Below the pieces are notes generated by a model, which ran no database searches, was not told the DNA's origin, and was given only the letters and a program-made list of their open reading frames with translations. Of a DNA stretch of 64,000 nucleotides, positions 45,344-53,846 are shown piece by piece (position 1 is the stretch's first letter; each line of letters opens with the position of its first letter). The stretch is from an uncultured Flavobacteriaceae bacterium (lineage in GTDB: Bacteria > Bacteroidota > Bacteroidia > Flavobacteriales > Flavobacteriaceae): contig CANLVG010000009.1 in NCBI GenBank assembly GCA_947494565.1, forward strand, positions 235,262 to 299,261, in the 5' to 3' direction. The position numbers were made by a program, and so were the translations under genes.

Positions 45344-45859
45344 ATGAAAGTCATTTTAGTTGGGTATATGGGAAGTGGAAAAACTACCGTAGGCAAAGCA
45401 CTTGCAGAAAAACTGGGAATAAACTTCTTAGATTTGGATACCGTTATCGAGGAAGGCGAGCAATGTACCATAACCGAACTTTTCGAAACCGTGGGACAAA
45501 TACGTTTCCGTAAAAAAGAACACTATTATCTGAATGAGTTGTTAGATGACAAGAGACCAATGGTATTGGCTACGGGTGGTGGTGCACCTTGTTATAGTGG
45601 TAACATGAAGACGATTTTAGAAGCTAGTCCAAATGTTTTTTATTTGAGATTATCCATTCCTGAATTGGTAAAACGCTTGGTCCCTAACAAAGCAGAGCGG
45701 CCCTTGATTTCACATCTCGATGCGGCGGAAATGCCAGAATTTTTAGGAAAACATTTATTCGAAAGAAACAACTTTTATCAAGAGGCGCATCATACTGTTG
45801 GTTGCGATGGGAAAACAGTGGAAGAGGTGACTTCCGAAATTCAAAAGCTCTTAGTCTAG
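45344..45859 (+). CDS. aroK: Shikimate kinase
   Basis: Phosphorylates shikimate in the chorismate pathway. 171 residues; Walker A GYMGSGKTTVGKAL, the DLDTVIEEGE substrate/Mg segment, RKKEHYYLNELL, the LATGGGAPC loop and the lid Arg in NKAERPLI are all present. The 3' end overlaps the convergent phosphoribosyltransferase gene by nine bases. Confidence 0.96.
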   Translation: MKVILVGYMGSGKTTVGKALAEKLGINFLDLDTVIEEGEQCTITELFETVGQIRFRKKEHYYLNELLDDKRPMVLATGGGAPCYSGNMKTILEASPNVFYLRLSIPELVKRLVPNKAERPLISHLDAAEMPEFLGKHLFERNNFYQEAHHTVGCDGKTVEEVTSEIQKLLV

Positions 45860-46348
45860 ATACACCACATCGTTTTTCGCCCGAAATCTCACATTGACAT
45901 GTTCCTGAAGGGAGGTAGATAAAGAAATACCTTTATAATCTGCCTTGACAGGATATTTTTTGTGATTCCTATTCACTAGAACGGCCGTTTTCAACTGCTT
46001 TAATGGGGTTTTGAGAAAATGATGTACCCCATAGATCAACGTAGTGCCAGAATTCAAGACATCATCCACCAAGACGACCGATTTGTTCGCATAGTCCGTT
46101 TCAGGTATCGAAGTGGTTACTCCACTTTGTAGCGGATTTCCTTTGTTCATACTTACTTTGCAAAGGGATATTTTGGCTTCGGTGATATCTTGAAGCACGG
46201 CCTGTATCTTTTTGGCGAATTTGAGTCCATCACCGTCGATTCCGGCAATCAAGATTTCCTTTTCGTTTACATTGGCCTCATAAATTTGATAGGCGATGCG
46301 TCTTACTTTATGTTGAATTTGCTGGTGTGACAATATCTGTTGTTCCAT
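45851..46348 (-). CDS. Phosphoribosyltransferase family protein
   Basis: A 165-residue type I PRTase-fold protein with the PRPP loop VVLVDDVLNSGTTLIYG, an IDGDGLKFAKKIQ segment and ILIAGIDGDG before it. It resembles the PyrR/Hpt group, and PyrR-like annotation is common in flavobacteria, but no pyr operon lies here. The ATG giving MEQQILSHQ is used because the upstream in-frame start overlaps the -7 box. Confidence 0.88.
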   Translation of the reverse strand: MEQQILSHQQIQHKVRRIAYQIYEANVNEKEILIAGIDGDGLKFAKKIQAVLQDITEAKISLCKVSMNKGNPLQSGVTTSIPETDYANKSVVLVDDVLNSGTTLIYGVHHFLKTPLKQLKTAVLVNRNHKKYPVKADYKGISLSTSLQEHVNVRFRAKNDVVYLD

Positions 46349-46366
46349 GATAAACGGTATTTGCCT

Positions 46367-46374
46367 CAAAGATA
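46367..46374 (-). promoter_or_regulatory. Promoter (-7 box) of the phosphoribosyltransferase gene
   Basis: TATCTTTG on the minus strand, 19 bases upstream of the chosen ATG; no clear TTG at -33. Confidence 0.55.
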
Positions 46375-46398
46375 AAGAAACATCGATTTCCAGGGCGA

Positions 46399-46788
46399 TT
46401 ATTCTTCTTCCGAATCTTCAAATGGGTTTTCGACATATTCCGTGATATCCCTTCGATCTTTTTTAGTCGGGCGACCCTCTCCCTTTTGCCGGTATTGATT
46501 TTTCGAATACTGTACTAATTTATCATGTTCGAATGCCTCCTTGGGTGTGACATCCTTTCTATAGATATCGACCAACTTGGCACCGACCCTGCTTTTGGGA
46601 ATATCCAAGACCACCAACTGGTAGTTGATTTGATTTCTGCGTACTGTAATTTCATCCAATTGGTAGACCTCTCTTCCAGGTTTGGCAATCTTCCCGTTAA
46701 TCTTGACCTGGCCTTTTTTACAGGCTACGGTACCCATATTTCGGGTTTTAAAATAGCGAGTGCTCCATAAGTATTTATCAATGCGCAT
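46399..46788 (-). CDS. RNA-binding S4 domain protein, Hsp15-like
   Basis: A 129-residue cytoplasmic protein. The N-terminal S4 domain (MRIDKYLWSTRYFKTRNMGTVACKKGQVKINGK) binds RNA; the tail is very basic and then acidic (GEGRPTKKDRRDITEYVENPFEDSEEE), like ribosome-associated Hsp15/HslR. E. coli Hsp15 rescues blocked 50S-nascent chain complexes. It is divergent from the FKBP gene. Confidence 0.88.
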   Translation of the reverse strand: MRIDKYLWSTRYFKTRNMGTVACKKGQVKINGKIAKPGREVYQLDEITVRRNQINYQLVVLDIPKSRVGAKLVDIYRKDVTPKEAFEHDKLVQYSKNQYRQKGEGRPTKKDRRDITEYVENPFEDSEEE

Positions 46789-46820
46789 GAGTAATTAAAA
46801 ATCTTTGTTAAGGTCTCTCA

Positions 46821-46828
46821 CAAAAATA
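46821..46828 (-). promoter_or_regulatory. Promoter (-7 box) of the S4-domain gene
   Basis: TATTTTTG on the minus strand, matching TAnnTTTG, about 32 bases upstream of the ATG. Confidence 0.5.
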
Positions 46829-46866
46829 GGGGAAAATTGTATCTTGCCGCTCTTAAAACAGAATGC

Positions 46867-47829
46867 ATGAAAAGGAACAAGCTATCCATTTTTTTTCTTT
46901 TAGTAATCGTTGTGTATTCCTGTCGGAATGATGACGATGGACTCTTGGATGCTGAAGTCGTGCCCCCTAGAACTATGGCAGAGGTGGCTATTGAGGATGA
47001 TGCCGAAATACGGGCGTTTCTCCAAACCCATTTTTACAACTACGAAGACTTTGAAAACCCACCGGCCGACTTCGACTTTGAAATCGAGTTTGATACGATA
47101 GCTGGGGATAACGCGGACAAGACGCCAATACTTGACAGGCCTGAATTAAAATCGGTTGTTATACGTGAAGCGTCTTCAACTTTTGGAAGGGATGATGGTG
47201 AGGAAGTAGATCATACGCTCTACTATCTCGAAGCGCGCTTAGGAGTTGGAGAAAGCCCGACAATAGCGGATAATGTCGTATTGCAATACGAAGGAACGCT
47301 TTTTGATGGCACACCCTTTGACGGACAGAATACGCCATTAAATCAATATCTTTCAGGTGGATTGATTAGGGGGTATTCCAATGGAGTCGAAAAATTCAAT
47401 GCGGGTAGCGGTCCATTTGAAAATGGCGACGGTACAGTTCGCTTTGACGATTTCGGAGTAGGTGCAATTTTTATTCCTTCCGGTCTGGGGTATTTCAGTA
47501 GGCCACCTCAAGTTTCTATTATAGATCCATATACCCCTGTTATTTTTAAGATAGCTGTATTTTCCTTTGAAAAGGATACCGATTTTGACGGTGATGGAAT
47601 CCCTTCCATATTAGAGGATCTCGATGGTGATGGGAATCTCAATAATGATAATACGGATGCCGATACTGAGCCTATTAGTGTCTTTTTGCCCAATCATAAT
47701 GATACTGATGATGACCAAGATGGAATTTTGACCATAGATGAAATCGAATTGGATGCCGATGGCAATTTTGTAGGATTCAGGGATACCGATGGCGATGGTA
47801 TTCATGACCATCTTGATAACGACAATTGA
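46867..47829 (+). CDS. FKBP-type peptidylprolyl isomerase lipoprotein with calcium-repeat tail
   Basis: A 320-residue lipoprotein (MKRNKLSIFFLLVIVVYSC, lipobox VYSC). Residues about 130-245 form an FKBP domain (ADNVVLQYEGTLFDGTPFDG, LIRGYSNGVEKF, GVGAIFIPSGLGYFSR). The C-terminal 75 residues are Asp/Asn repeats of the thrombospondin type 3 pattern (DTDFDGDGIPSILEDLDGDG, DTDGDGIHDHLDNDN), expected to bind calcium. The protein probably helps fold exported proteins at the outer membrane. The start is at the lipoprotein signal; a longer frame upstream adds ten unlikely residues. Confidence 0.92.
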   Translation: MKRNKLSIFFLLVIVVYSCRNDDDGLLDAEVVPPRTMAEVAIEDDAEIRAFLQTHFYNYEDFENPPADFDFEIEFDTIAGDNADKTPILDRPELKSVVIREASSTFGRDDGEEVDHTLYYLEARLGVGESPTIADNVVLQYEGTLFDGTPFDGQNTPLNQYLSGGLIRGYSNGVEKFNAGSGPFENGDGTVRFDDFGVGAIFIPSGLGYFSRPPQVSIIDPYTPVIFKIAVFSFEKDTDFDGDGIPSILEDLDGDGNLNNDNTDADTEPISVFLPNHNDTDDDQDGILTIDEIELDADGNFVGFRDTDGDGIHDHLDNDN

Positions 47830-47848
47830 TCTGAAAATAAACGATAAT

Positions 47849-47881
47849 AACAAGGCCCCGCTTCTTTAGCGGGGCCTTGTT
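47849..47881. terminator. Bidirectional terminator
   Basis: A perfect 14-bp stem AACAAGGCCCCGCT/AGCGGGGCCTTGTT with a five-base loop between two convergent genes. Confidence 0.92.
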
Positions 47882-47904
47882 TTATAGGACTATTTTTCCT
47901 AGGT

Positions 47905-48516
47905 TTAAATCTTAAGGGAAAGGCTAAAGATAACTTGCGAAGGTCTTGAGTCCACACGGCCGTCAACATTCGTTACATTCGTTCCGATAAAGTTCGCTTC
48001 ATTCTCTGAAAAACCTCTTTCATAGCGTACATCGAGACCTAATCGACCCAGGTTTACCCCAAGGCCGGCATGAAGCCCAACGCTAAAATCATTTTCTGCC
48101 TCGTTGATACTGAACCCCTCTAAATCATTTTCCACTTGATACTGAAAGGCAGGACCAGCAAAAATATGTAGTGGACCAACCAAATTGATACCCAATAATA
48201 CGGGCACATCTATTTTAGTAATGTCAAAATCAGTACTTATGCCATTTACATCATACGTACTGGTGGTTCTCGTGTAGATAGCCTCTGGCCGGATGTAGAT
48301 TTTAGCCAATTCAATTTTACCGAATACACCGAAGTGATAGCCTATTTTTCCACTGGATCCTTCGACAATGTCCGAAGCGGCATCACCAACTGAGGCAATT
48401 AAATCTCCATTTTGATTATAATTAAGTCCACCTTTGATTCCAAAGCCGGAATCCTTTTGTGCAAATGCAGTAGCGCTTGCCAATGCCATAACGGCAATTA
48501 GAAATACTCTTTTCAT
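47905..48516 (-). CDS. Porin-family outer-membrane beta-barrel protein
   Basis: A 203-residue outer-membrane protein: signal MKRVFLIAVMALASATAFAQ, then GFGIKGGLNYNQNGDL, the opening strand of the PorT/OMP_b-brl family, further strands YHFGVFGKIELAKIYIRPEAIYTR and LHAGLGVNLGRLGLDVRYERG, and a final strand QVIFSLSLKI. Eight strands are likely. Function not known; many such proteins are abundant structural barrels. Confidence 0.88.
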   Translation of the reverse strand: MKRVFLIAVMALASATAFAQKDSGFGIKGGLNYNQNGDLIASVGDAASDIVEGSSGKIGYHFGVFGKIELAKIYIRPEAIYTRTTSTYDVNGISTDFDITKIDVPVLLGINLVGPLHIFAGPAFQYQVENDLEGFSINEAENDFSVGLHAGLGVNLGRLGLDVRYERGFSENEANFIGTNVTNVDGRVDSRPSQVIFSLSLKI

Positions 48517-48566
48517 AATGTGTTCGTTTTAAATATCAGTAGTGATATCAAAAACGATACCACCAT

Positions 48567-49520
48567 TCACTTTCTTTCCAATACTTTTAAAACGGCCTTT
48601 ACAACGGCTTTATTGTTCAATCCGTATTTCTCCATAAGCTGGTCGGGAGTACCGCTTTCGCCAAAAGTATCATTGGTTGCCACGAACTCTTGTGGAGCAG
48701 GATATTGGGTCGCCAGTACCCTAGAAATACTTTCTCCGAGTCCGCCAAGATAATTGTGTTCTTCGGCGGTAACTACACAACCTGTCTTTTGTACGGATTT
48801 TAAAACGGCCTCGGCGTCGAGTGGCTTGATGGTGTGTATGTTAATGACTTCGGCCGAAATACCCTGTTGCTCCAAAGCTTCTGCCGCTAAAAGCGATTCC
48901 CATACCAAATGGCCCGTTGCAACAATGGTCACGTCAGTCCCCTCGGATAGCAATACGGCCTTCCCTATTTCGAACTTTTGGTCTACCGGGGTAAAGTTGG
49001 CAACCTTCGGTCTTCCGAAACGTAAATAAACGGGCCCTTCGTAATCCGCGATCGCTATGGTAGCGGCTTTGGTTTGATTGTAGTCACAGGGATTGATGAC
49101 CACCATACCGGGCAACATTTTCATCAATCCGATGTCCTCTAAAATTTGATGGGTAGCCCCATCTTCACCTAAAGTAACCCCGGCATGCGAAGCACAGATC
49201 TTAACGTTCTTACCGGAGTAAGCAATCGATTGTCGTATTTGGTCATACACCCGACCTGTGGAAAAGTTGGCGAAAGTACCGGTGAACGGTATTTTACCAC
49301 CGATGGTCAAACCTGCCGCGATTCCCATCATGTTAGCCTCGGCAATACCAATCTGAAAAAAGCGATCAGGGTTTTCGTCTATAAAAGTCTGAATCTTTAG
49401 CGAACCCACGAGGTCGGCGCAAAGGGCCACTACATTCGGATTGGTTCTACCCAATTCGGTCATTCCGGCACCATAGCCGCTTCGTGTATCGTTTTTTCCT
49501 TGGTCTGTGTATTTCGTCAT
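48567..49520 (-). CDS. tkt: Transketolase, C-terminal subunit
   Basis: The pyrimidine-binding and C-terminal domains of a split transketolase, 317 residues. The catalytic Glu equivalent lies in FIDENPDRFFQIGIAEANMMGIAAGL, followed by GEDGATHQILEDIGLMKMLPGM and the C-terminal domain LLSEGTDVTIVATGHLV. It pairs with the thiamine diphosphate-binding subunit encoded 76 bases upstream to carry out two-carbon transfers in the pentose phosphate pathway. The two-gene split is normal for Bacteroidota and archaea. Confidence 0.93.
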   Translation of the reverse strand: MTKYTDQGKNDTRSGYGAGMTELGRTNPNVVALCADLVGSLKIQTFIDENPDRFFQIGIAEANMMGIAAGLTIGGKIPFTGTFANFSTGRVYDQIRQSIAYSGKNVKICASHAGVTLGEDGATHQILEDIGLMKMLPGMVVINPCDYNQTKAATIAIADYEGPVYLRFGRPKVANFTPVDQKFEIGKAVLLSEGTDVTIVATGHLVWESLLAAEALEQQGISAEVINIHTIKPLDAEAVLKSVQKTGCVVTAEEHNYLGGLGESISRVLATQYPAPQEFVATNDTFGESGTPDQLMEKYGLNNKAVVKAVLKVLERK

Positions 49521-49596
49521 CCTAGTTTAATTTCATTTCCGCTAAGGCGGGAATCTTTTCAATAATTTTAAATCGCCCTGTTGGGGTCAAGAGGTT

Positions 49597-50442
49597 CTAA
49601 TAATCCCCTAAAGTTTCCGCATTTTGCGAGAGCGCATTTTCCAGTTGCTCGTCATTCGGTGCTTTACCATGCCATGCATGGGTATGCATCATGAAATCTA
49701 CCCCATTACCCATCATGGTTTGTAATAGAACACAAACGGGTTTTCCTTTGCCAGTTCTTGATTTTGCTTCGTTCATGCCTGTCAGAATGGCTTCAAGATT
49801 ATTCCCTTCACTGATTTCGAGAACGTCCCAACCAAATGCTTCGAATTTGGCCTTCAAGTCACCAAGAGGTAGTACATCATCGGTCGCACCATCAATCTGT
49901 TTACCGTTGACATCTATGGTAGAGATCAGATTGTCCACTTTGTTTCCGGCAGCGTACATAATGGCCTCCCAATTTTGACCTTCCTGAAGTTCGCCATCCC
50001 CGTGCAGACTATAGATCAAATGGTCGTCATTATTTAATTTTTTGGCCAAGGCCGCTCCGATAGCCACTGACATTCCTTGTCCTAAAGAACCCGAAGCAAT
50101 ACGAATACCGGGTAGCCCTTCATGTGTAGTCGGGTGCCCTTGCAAACGCGAATCGATCAAGCGAAAAGTGTTCAGTTCCTCAACCGGAAAATAACCCCTT
50201 CTTGAAAGCACGCTATAGTACACAGGTGAAATATGTCCGTTAGAGAGAAAGAACAGGTCTTCTCCATTACCATCCATATCGAAACCATCTTTGAGCTCCA
50301 TAAGTTCGTGATAGAGCGCAACGAAAAACTCGGTGCACCCCAAGGAGCCACCGGGGTGGCCTGAATTTACCTTGTGGACCATTCTCAAGATATCCCTTCT
50401 GGTCTGCGAAACTAGGTCTTGTAATTTGCTTAATTCTGGCAT
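49597..50442 (-). CDS. tkt: Transketolase, N-terminal (ThDP-binding) subunit
   Basis: The thiamine diphosphate-binding half, 281 residues. HKVNSGHPGGSLG begins the family pattern, SLGQGMSVAIGAAL follows and the ThDP-binding GDGELQEGQNWEAIMYA (GDG...N) is complete. The ATG giving MPELSKLQDLVSQ is chosen because a consensus promoter lies between it and a longer in-frame start. Confidence 0.94.
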   Translation of the reverse strand: MPELSKLQDLVSQTRRDILRMVHKVNSGHPGGSLGCTEFFVALYHELMELKDGFDMDGNGEDLFFLSNGHISPVYYSVLSRRGYFPVEELNTFRLIDSRLQGHPTTHEGLPGIRIASGSLGQGMSVAIGAALAKKLNNDDHLIYSLHGDGELQEGQNWEAIMYAAGNKVDNLISTIDVNGKQIDGATDDVLPLGDLKAKFEAFGWDVLEISEGNNLEAILTGMNEAKSRTGKGKPVCVLLQTMMGNGVDFMMHTHAWHGKAPNDEQLENALSQNAETLGDY

Positions 50443-50468
50443 GTTGTAGCTATCTGATTTATTGGCTT

Positions 50469-50499
50469 CAAAAGTAATGGCAATCTTTTGGGTAGACAA
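50469..50499 (-). promoter_or_regulatory. Promoter of the transketolase operon
   Basis: Minus strand TTG (50497-50499), 20-base spacer, TACTTTTG (50469-50476), leaving a leader of about 20 bases to the chosen ATG. Confidence 0.75.
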
Positions 50500-50658
50500 G
50501 TCGGAGTTATCATATTTTATCAACTAGGGTTCTGGCGGAATTTAAATACAAATACAAATTAAAAAGCAAGCCCAAGCGTGAAACTCCAATTCAAGATCGA
50601 ATTCAGTTGCAGACTTGAACTTTATTTTTTCCTTAGTATAATATGGGGTGGAGTTCTA

Positions 50659-50666
50659 TATCTTTG
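50659..50666 (+). promoter_or_regulatory. Promoter (-7 box) of tgt
   Basis: TATCTTTG, 16 bases upstream of the tgt ATG, so the leader is very short. The -33 element is weak. Confidence 0.6.
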
Positions 50667-50682
50667 CCGCTAGTTCAATTCG

Positions 50683-51813
50683 ATGAAGTTTACCTTAGAA
50701 CATACAGATGTTAATAGTCGCGCGCGCGCAGGGCGAATGCTTACCGACCACGGCCCTATAGAAACCCCTATTTTTATGCCTGTAGGAACTGTTGCATCCG
50801 TAAAAGGAGTGCACCAACGGGAGTTAAAGGAAGATATCGACCCAGATATCATCTTAGGGAACACCTATCATTTATTTCTACGCCCAAAAATCGATATTCT
50901 CAAACAGGCCGGCGGCTTGCATAAGTTTATGGGATGGGATAGAAATATATTGACCGATAGCGGAGGGTATCAAGTATATTCCCTTTCGGCGAATCGCAAG
51001 ATTAAGGAAGAAGGCGTGAAATTCAAATCGCATATAGATGGCTCCATGCATTTTTTCACCCCTGAAAATGTGATGGAAATACAACGGGTCATCGGGGCGG
51101 ATATCATTATGGCCTTTGATGAATGTACCCCCTATCCTTGTGATTACACCTATGCCAAACGATCGATGCATATGACACACCGTTGGCTTGATAGATGTAT
51201 CGCCCATTTAGAGAAAATCCCGCTCGAATATGATTACGCACAGACATTTTTCCCTATAGTACAAGGGTCGACCTATAAAGATTTGAGAAGACAGTCAGCA
51301 GAATACATTGCGAACGCCGGAGCGGAAGGAAACGCCATTGGGGGGTTGTCGGTTGGTGAACCCGCAGAAGAAATGTATGCGATGACCGAAGTGGTCACCG
51401 AAATTTTGCCAGAAGACAAACCTAGATATTTAATGGGTGTTGGCACCCCCATAAATATTCTTGAAAATATCGCCTTGGGCATTGATATGTTCGACTGTGT
51501 GATGCCCACGAGGAACGCCAGAAATGGAATGTTGTTTACAGCACACGGTACTATGAATATGAAGAACAAAAAATGGGAAGATGATTTTTCCCCTCTTGAT
51601 GAAATGGGCATTACCTTTGTTGATAAAGAGTATTCCAAGGCCTATTTGCGGCATTTGTTCGCCGCAAACGAATATCTGGGCAAGCAGATCGCGACAATCC
51701 ACAATTTAGGATTCTATTTGTGGCTAACGCGAGAGGCGCGAAAACATATTTTGGCCGGGGATTTCACGGATTGGAAAAATAAGATGGTCAAACAAATGGA
51801 CAAACGACTATAA
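50683..51813 (+). CDS. tgt: tRNA-guanine(34) transglycosylase without the usual zinc cysteines
   Basis: Exchanges guanine for preQ1 at the wobble position of tRNA-Asn, -Asp, -His and -Tyr. 376 residues with LTDSGGYQVYSL (catalytic Asp), GGLSVGEPAEEMY and FDCVMPTRNARNGMLFT. In the classical enzyme the segment after the DDF-PLD block carries CxCxxC plus His for zinc; here it reads DDFSPLDEMGITFVDKEYSKAYLRH, with no cysteines. I recall the same in other flavobacteria, so it may be a lineage variant with a metal-free fold. It leads an operon with lptF/G and an EamA transporter. Confidence 0.93.
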   Translation: MKFTLEHTDVNSRARAGRMLTDHGPIETPIFMPVGTVASVKGVHQRELKEDIDPDIILGNTYHLFLRPKIDILKQAGGLHKFMGWDRNILTDSGGYQVYSLSANRKIKEEGVKFKSHIDGSMHFFTPENVMEIQRVIGADIIMAFDECTPYPCDYTYAKRSMHMTHRWLDRCIAHLEKIPLEYDYAQTFFPIVQGSTYKDLRRQSAEYIANAGAEGNAIGGLSVGEPAEEMYAMTEVVTEILPEDKPRYLMGVGTPINILENIALGIDMFDCVMPTRNARNGMLFTAHGTMNMKNKKWEDDFSPLDEMGITFVDKEYSKAYLRHLFAANEYLGKQIATIHNLGFYLWLTREARKHILAGDFTDWKNKMVKQMDKRL

Positions 51814-51815
51814 AA

Positions 51816-52895
51816 TTGGGTATTCTTGATCGGTACATATTAAAGCGTTACCTGCTTACGTTCTCCGTAATGCTCTTATTGTTCATTCCTATCGGTATTA
51901 TGGCGCATCTCGCAGAGCAGATAGGAAAAATACAAGAGCGTGAGGCACCTTTGAATGAAGTATTGGCCTATCTGGGTGATTTTAGTATTTATATCGGTAG
52001 TCTGTTATTACCCATATTTTTGTTTTTGTCCGTTATTTTTTTCACTTCCAAATTGGCAAGTAACACCGAGATCGTTGCGATGCTTAGCTCTGGTATTTCA
52101 TTCAATAGGTTTCTCAGACCTTATTTGATAGGAGCTTCTATCGTTGCCGTGGCCGTTTTATTAATGGGTATGTTCGTAGTGCCCTCCGCTAGCAAGGGTT
52201 TTAACGAGTTTAAATACAAATATTTAAAAAGGGGAGGGGAAGAACGCGTAACGACCAATATTTACAATCAGCTGAATGAACGCGATTTTATTTACGTTAG
52301 TAGTTTTGACCCCGCTCGAAAGATCGGATACAACTTCACCTTTGAACGCTTCAATGAAGACAATACATTGGATTTCAAAATGTCGGCGGCCAATATCAGA
52401 TGGATCGAGAAGGATAGTAATTATCGCTTGACTACCTTTAAAAAAAGAACTATGCTGGGCGATACGGCCATCATTGAAACCAAGAGACGATTAGACACCC
52501 TTTTCGCATTCAAAATAGATGATTTGACACCGGTCTCTTATGTTGCCGAAACCAAGAACCTTTTAGAACTTGACAAGTTCATTGCAGATCAACGGAAGAA
52601 AGGGGCCTCCAACATCAATGCCTACGTACTTGTGAAATATAAGCGATGGGCGTTGCCGCTCTCTGTGTTCATCCTAACCATTATCGGAGTGGCAGTGGCT
52701 TCTATGAAACGCAGGGGAGGGATGGGACTCAACCTGGCCTTCGGAATTGTAGTGGCCTTTGTCTTTATCTTTTTTGATCGAATCTTTAGTACGCTCGCCG
52801 AACAAGCAGGATTAGATCCGTTATTGGCCGTGGTGATGCCGAATACTCTTTTTGGGATACTCGCATTTTATCTGTTGCAAAAAGCAAAACGCTGA
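51816..52895 (+). CDS. LptF/LptG family permease
   Basis: A component of the LPS exporter that works with LptB. 359 residues with three N-terminal helices (YLLTFSVMLLLFIPIGIMAHL; ILLPIFLFLSVIFFTSKLAS), a periplasmic jellyroll (residues 125-250) and three C-terminal helices. NTEIVAMLSSGISFNRFLRP is the coupling-helix region typical of LptF/G. The start is TTG two bases after the tgt stop, matching the family N terminus. LptF and LptG cannot be told apart here. Confidence 0.9.
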   Translation: MGILDRYILKRYLLTFSVMLLLFIPIGIMAHLAEQIGKIQEREAPLNEVLAYLGDFSIYIGSLLLPIFLFLSVIFFTSKLASNTEIVAMLSSGISFNRFLRPYLIGASIVAVAVLLMGMFVVPSASKGFNEFKYKYLKRGGEERVTTNIYNQLNERDFIYVSSFDPARKIGYNFTFERFNEDNTLDFKMSAANIRWIEKDSNYRLTTFKKRTMLGDTAIIETKRRLDTLFAFKIDDLTPVSYVAETKNLLELDKFIADQRKKGASNINAYVLVKYKRWALPLSVFILTIIGVAVASMKRRGGMGLNLAFGIVVAFVFIFFDRIFSTLAEQAGLDPLLAVVMPNTLFGILAFYLLQKAKR

Positions 52896-52901
52896 TCCTC
52901 G

Positions 52902-53795
52902 ATGGGCGTAAAACTGAGAAATTACCTTCATCTACATTTTATTGTATTTATCTGGGGATTTACCGCTGTTCTAGGTAAACTGATCACGATAGAAGCCTTA
53001 CCCCTCGTTTGGTACCGCATGGGCATTGCGGCACTACTAATTATGGTGTTCATAGGTATACGGAGGTATTCGCTAAAAGTATCGAAGAGAAGCTTCTTGA
53101 TTTTAGCCACCGCAGGTGGAGCTTTGGCGCTGCACTGGGTTACCTTTTTTCTGGCCATCAAGGTCGCCAATGTATCCGTAGCCTTGGCGGTGATGTCTAC
53201 TGGTGCTTTTTTTACGGCCTTATTAGAGCCGATTTTATATAAGCGCAAGATTATAAGGTATGAACTTGTTTTTGGCCTCGTTGTGGTATTGGGTTTGGTC
53301 TTGATCTTCAAAGTGGAGTCCAAATATGCCTATGGCATGGCCATTGCACTGCTTTCGGCCTTTATGGGGGTAGTGTTTACATTGCTTAACGGTAAGTTGG
53401 TCGTCACGGAAAAACCGACGATTATCTCATTTTATGAATTGGCTATCGGAGCAGTGCTCATTTCGGTTTATTTAGGAGTTCAAGGCGCATTCACCGTAGA
53501 CCTCTTTCGACTTTCTGAAAATGACTGGATTCTCATGGGCATTCTTGCCTCCATTTGTACGGCGTACGCCTTTATCGGTGGCGTACATGTTATGAAATAC
53601 CTCACACCCTATACCGTTGTGCTGACCGTAAACCTTGAACCCGTTTACGGGGTCGTGCTCGCCTTCTTTATCCTGGGGGAAGCAGAAAAAATGAACCCGA
53701 TGTTTTATTTGGGCGCTCTGATTATACTTGCTACGGTCATTGCCAACGGTATACTTAAGAATAGAGATCGATTAAAAAAAGAGAAGCGCGCCTAG
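52902..53795 (+). CDS. EamA/DMT family transporter
   Basis: A 297-residue inner-membrane transporter of the drug/metabolite superfamily with ten helices in two EamA repeats (LHFIVFIWGFTAVLGKLI and MAIALLSAFMGVVFTLLNGKL). The C-terminal end (PVYGVVLAFFILGE) is characteristic. Substrate unknown. It closes the tgt operon and is followed by the accA promoter. Confidence 0.93.
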   Translation: MGVKLRNYLHLHFIVFIWGFTAVLGKLITIEALPLVWYRMGIAALLIMVFIGIRRYSLKVSKRSFLILATAGGALALHWVTFFLAIKVANVSVALAVMSTGAFFTALLEPILYKRKIIRYELVFGLVVVLGLVLIFKVESKYAYGMAIALLSAFMGVVFTLLNGKLVVTEKPTIISFYELAIGAVLISVYLGVQGAFTVDLFRLSENDWILMGILASICTAYAFIGGVHVMKYLTPYTVVLTVNLEPVYGVVLAFFILGEAEKMNPMFYLGALIILATVIANGILKNRDRLKKEKRA

Positions 53796-53811
53796 CGTAG
53801 CCTTTTATTTT

Positions 53812-53819
53812 TATATTTG
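53812..53819 (+). promoter_or_regulatory. Promoter (-7 box) of accA
   Basis: TATATTTG, 27 bases upstream of the accA ATG; the preceding sequence is A/T-rich but has no clear TTG at -33. Confidence 0.6.
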
Positions 53820-53846
53820 CCGAGTTAAACTAACGAAACCTACAAC

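Noticed and set aside
50443..50523. 27-codon N-terminal extension of the transketolase N subunit
   Set aside because: A consensus promoter lies inside it, and family members begin at MPELSKLQ-like sequence.
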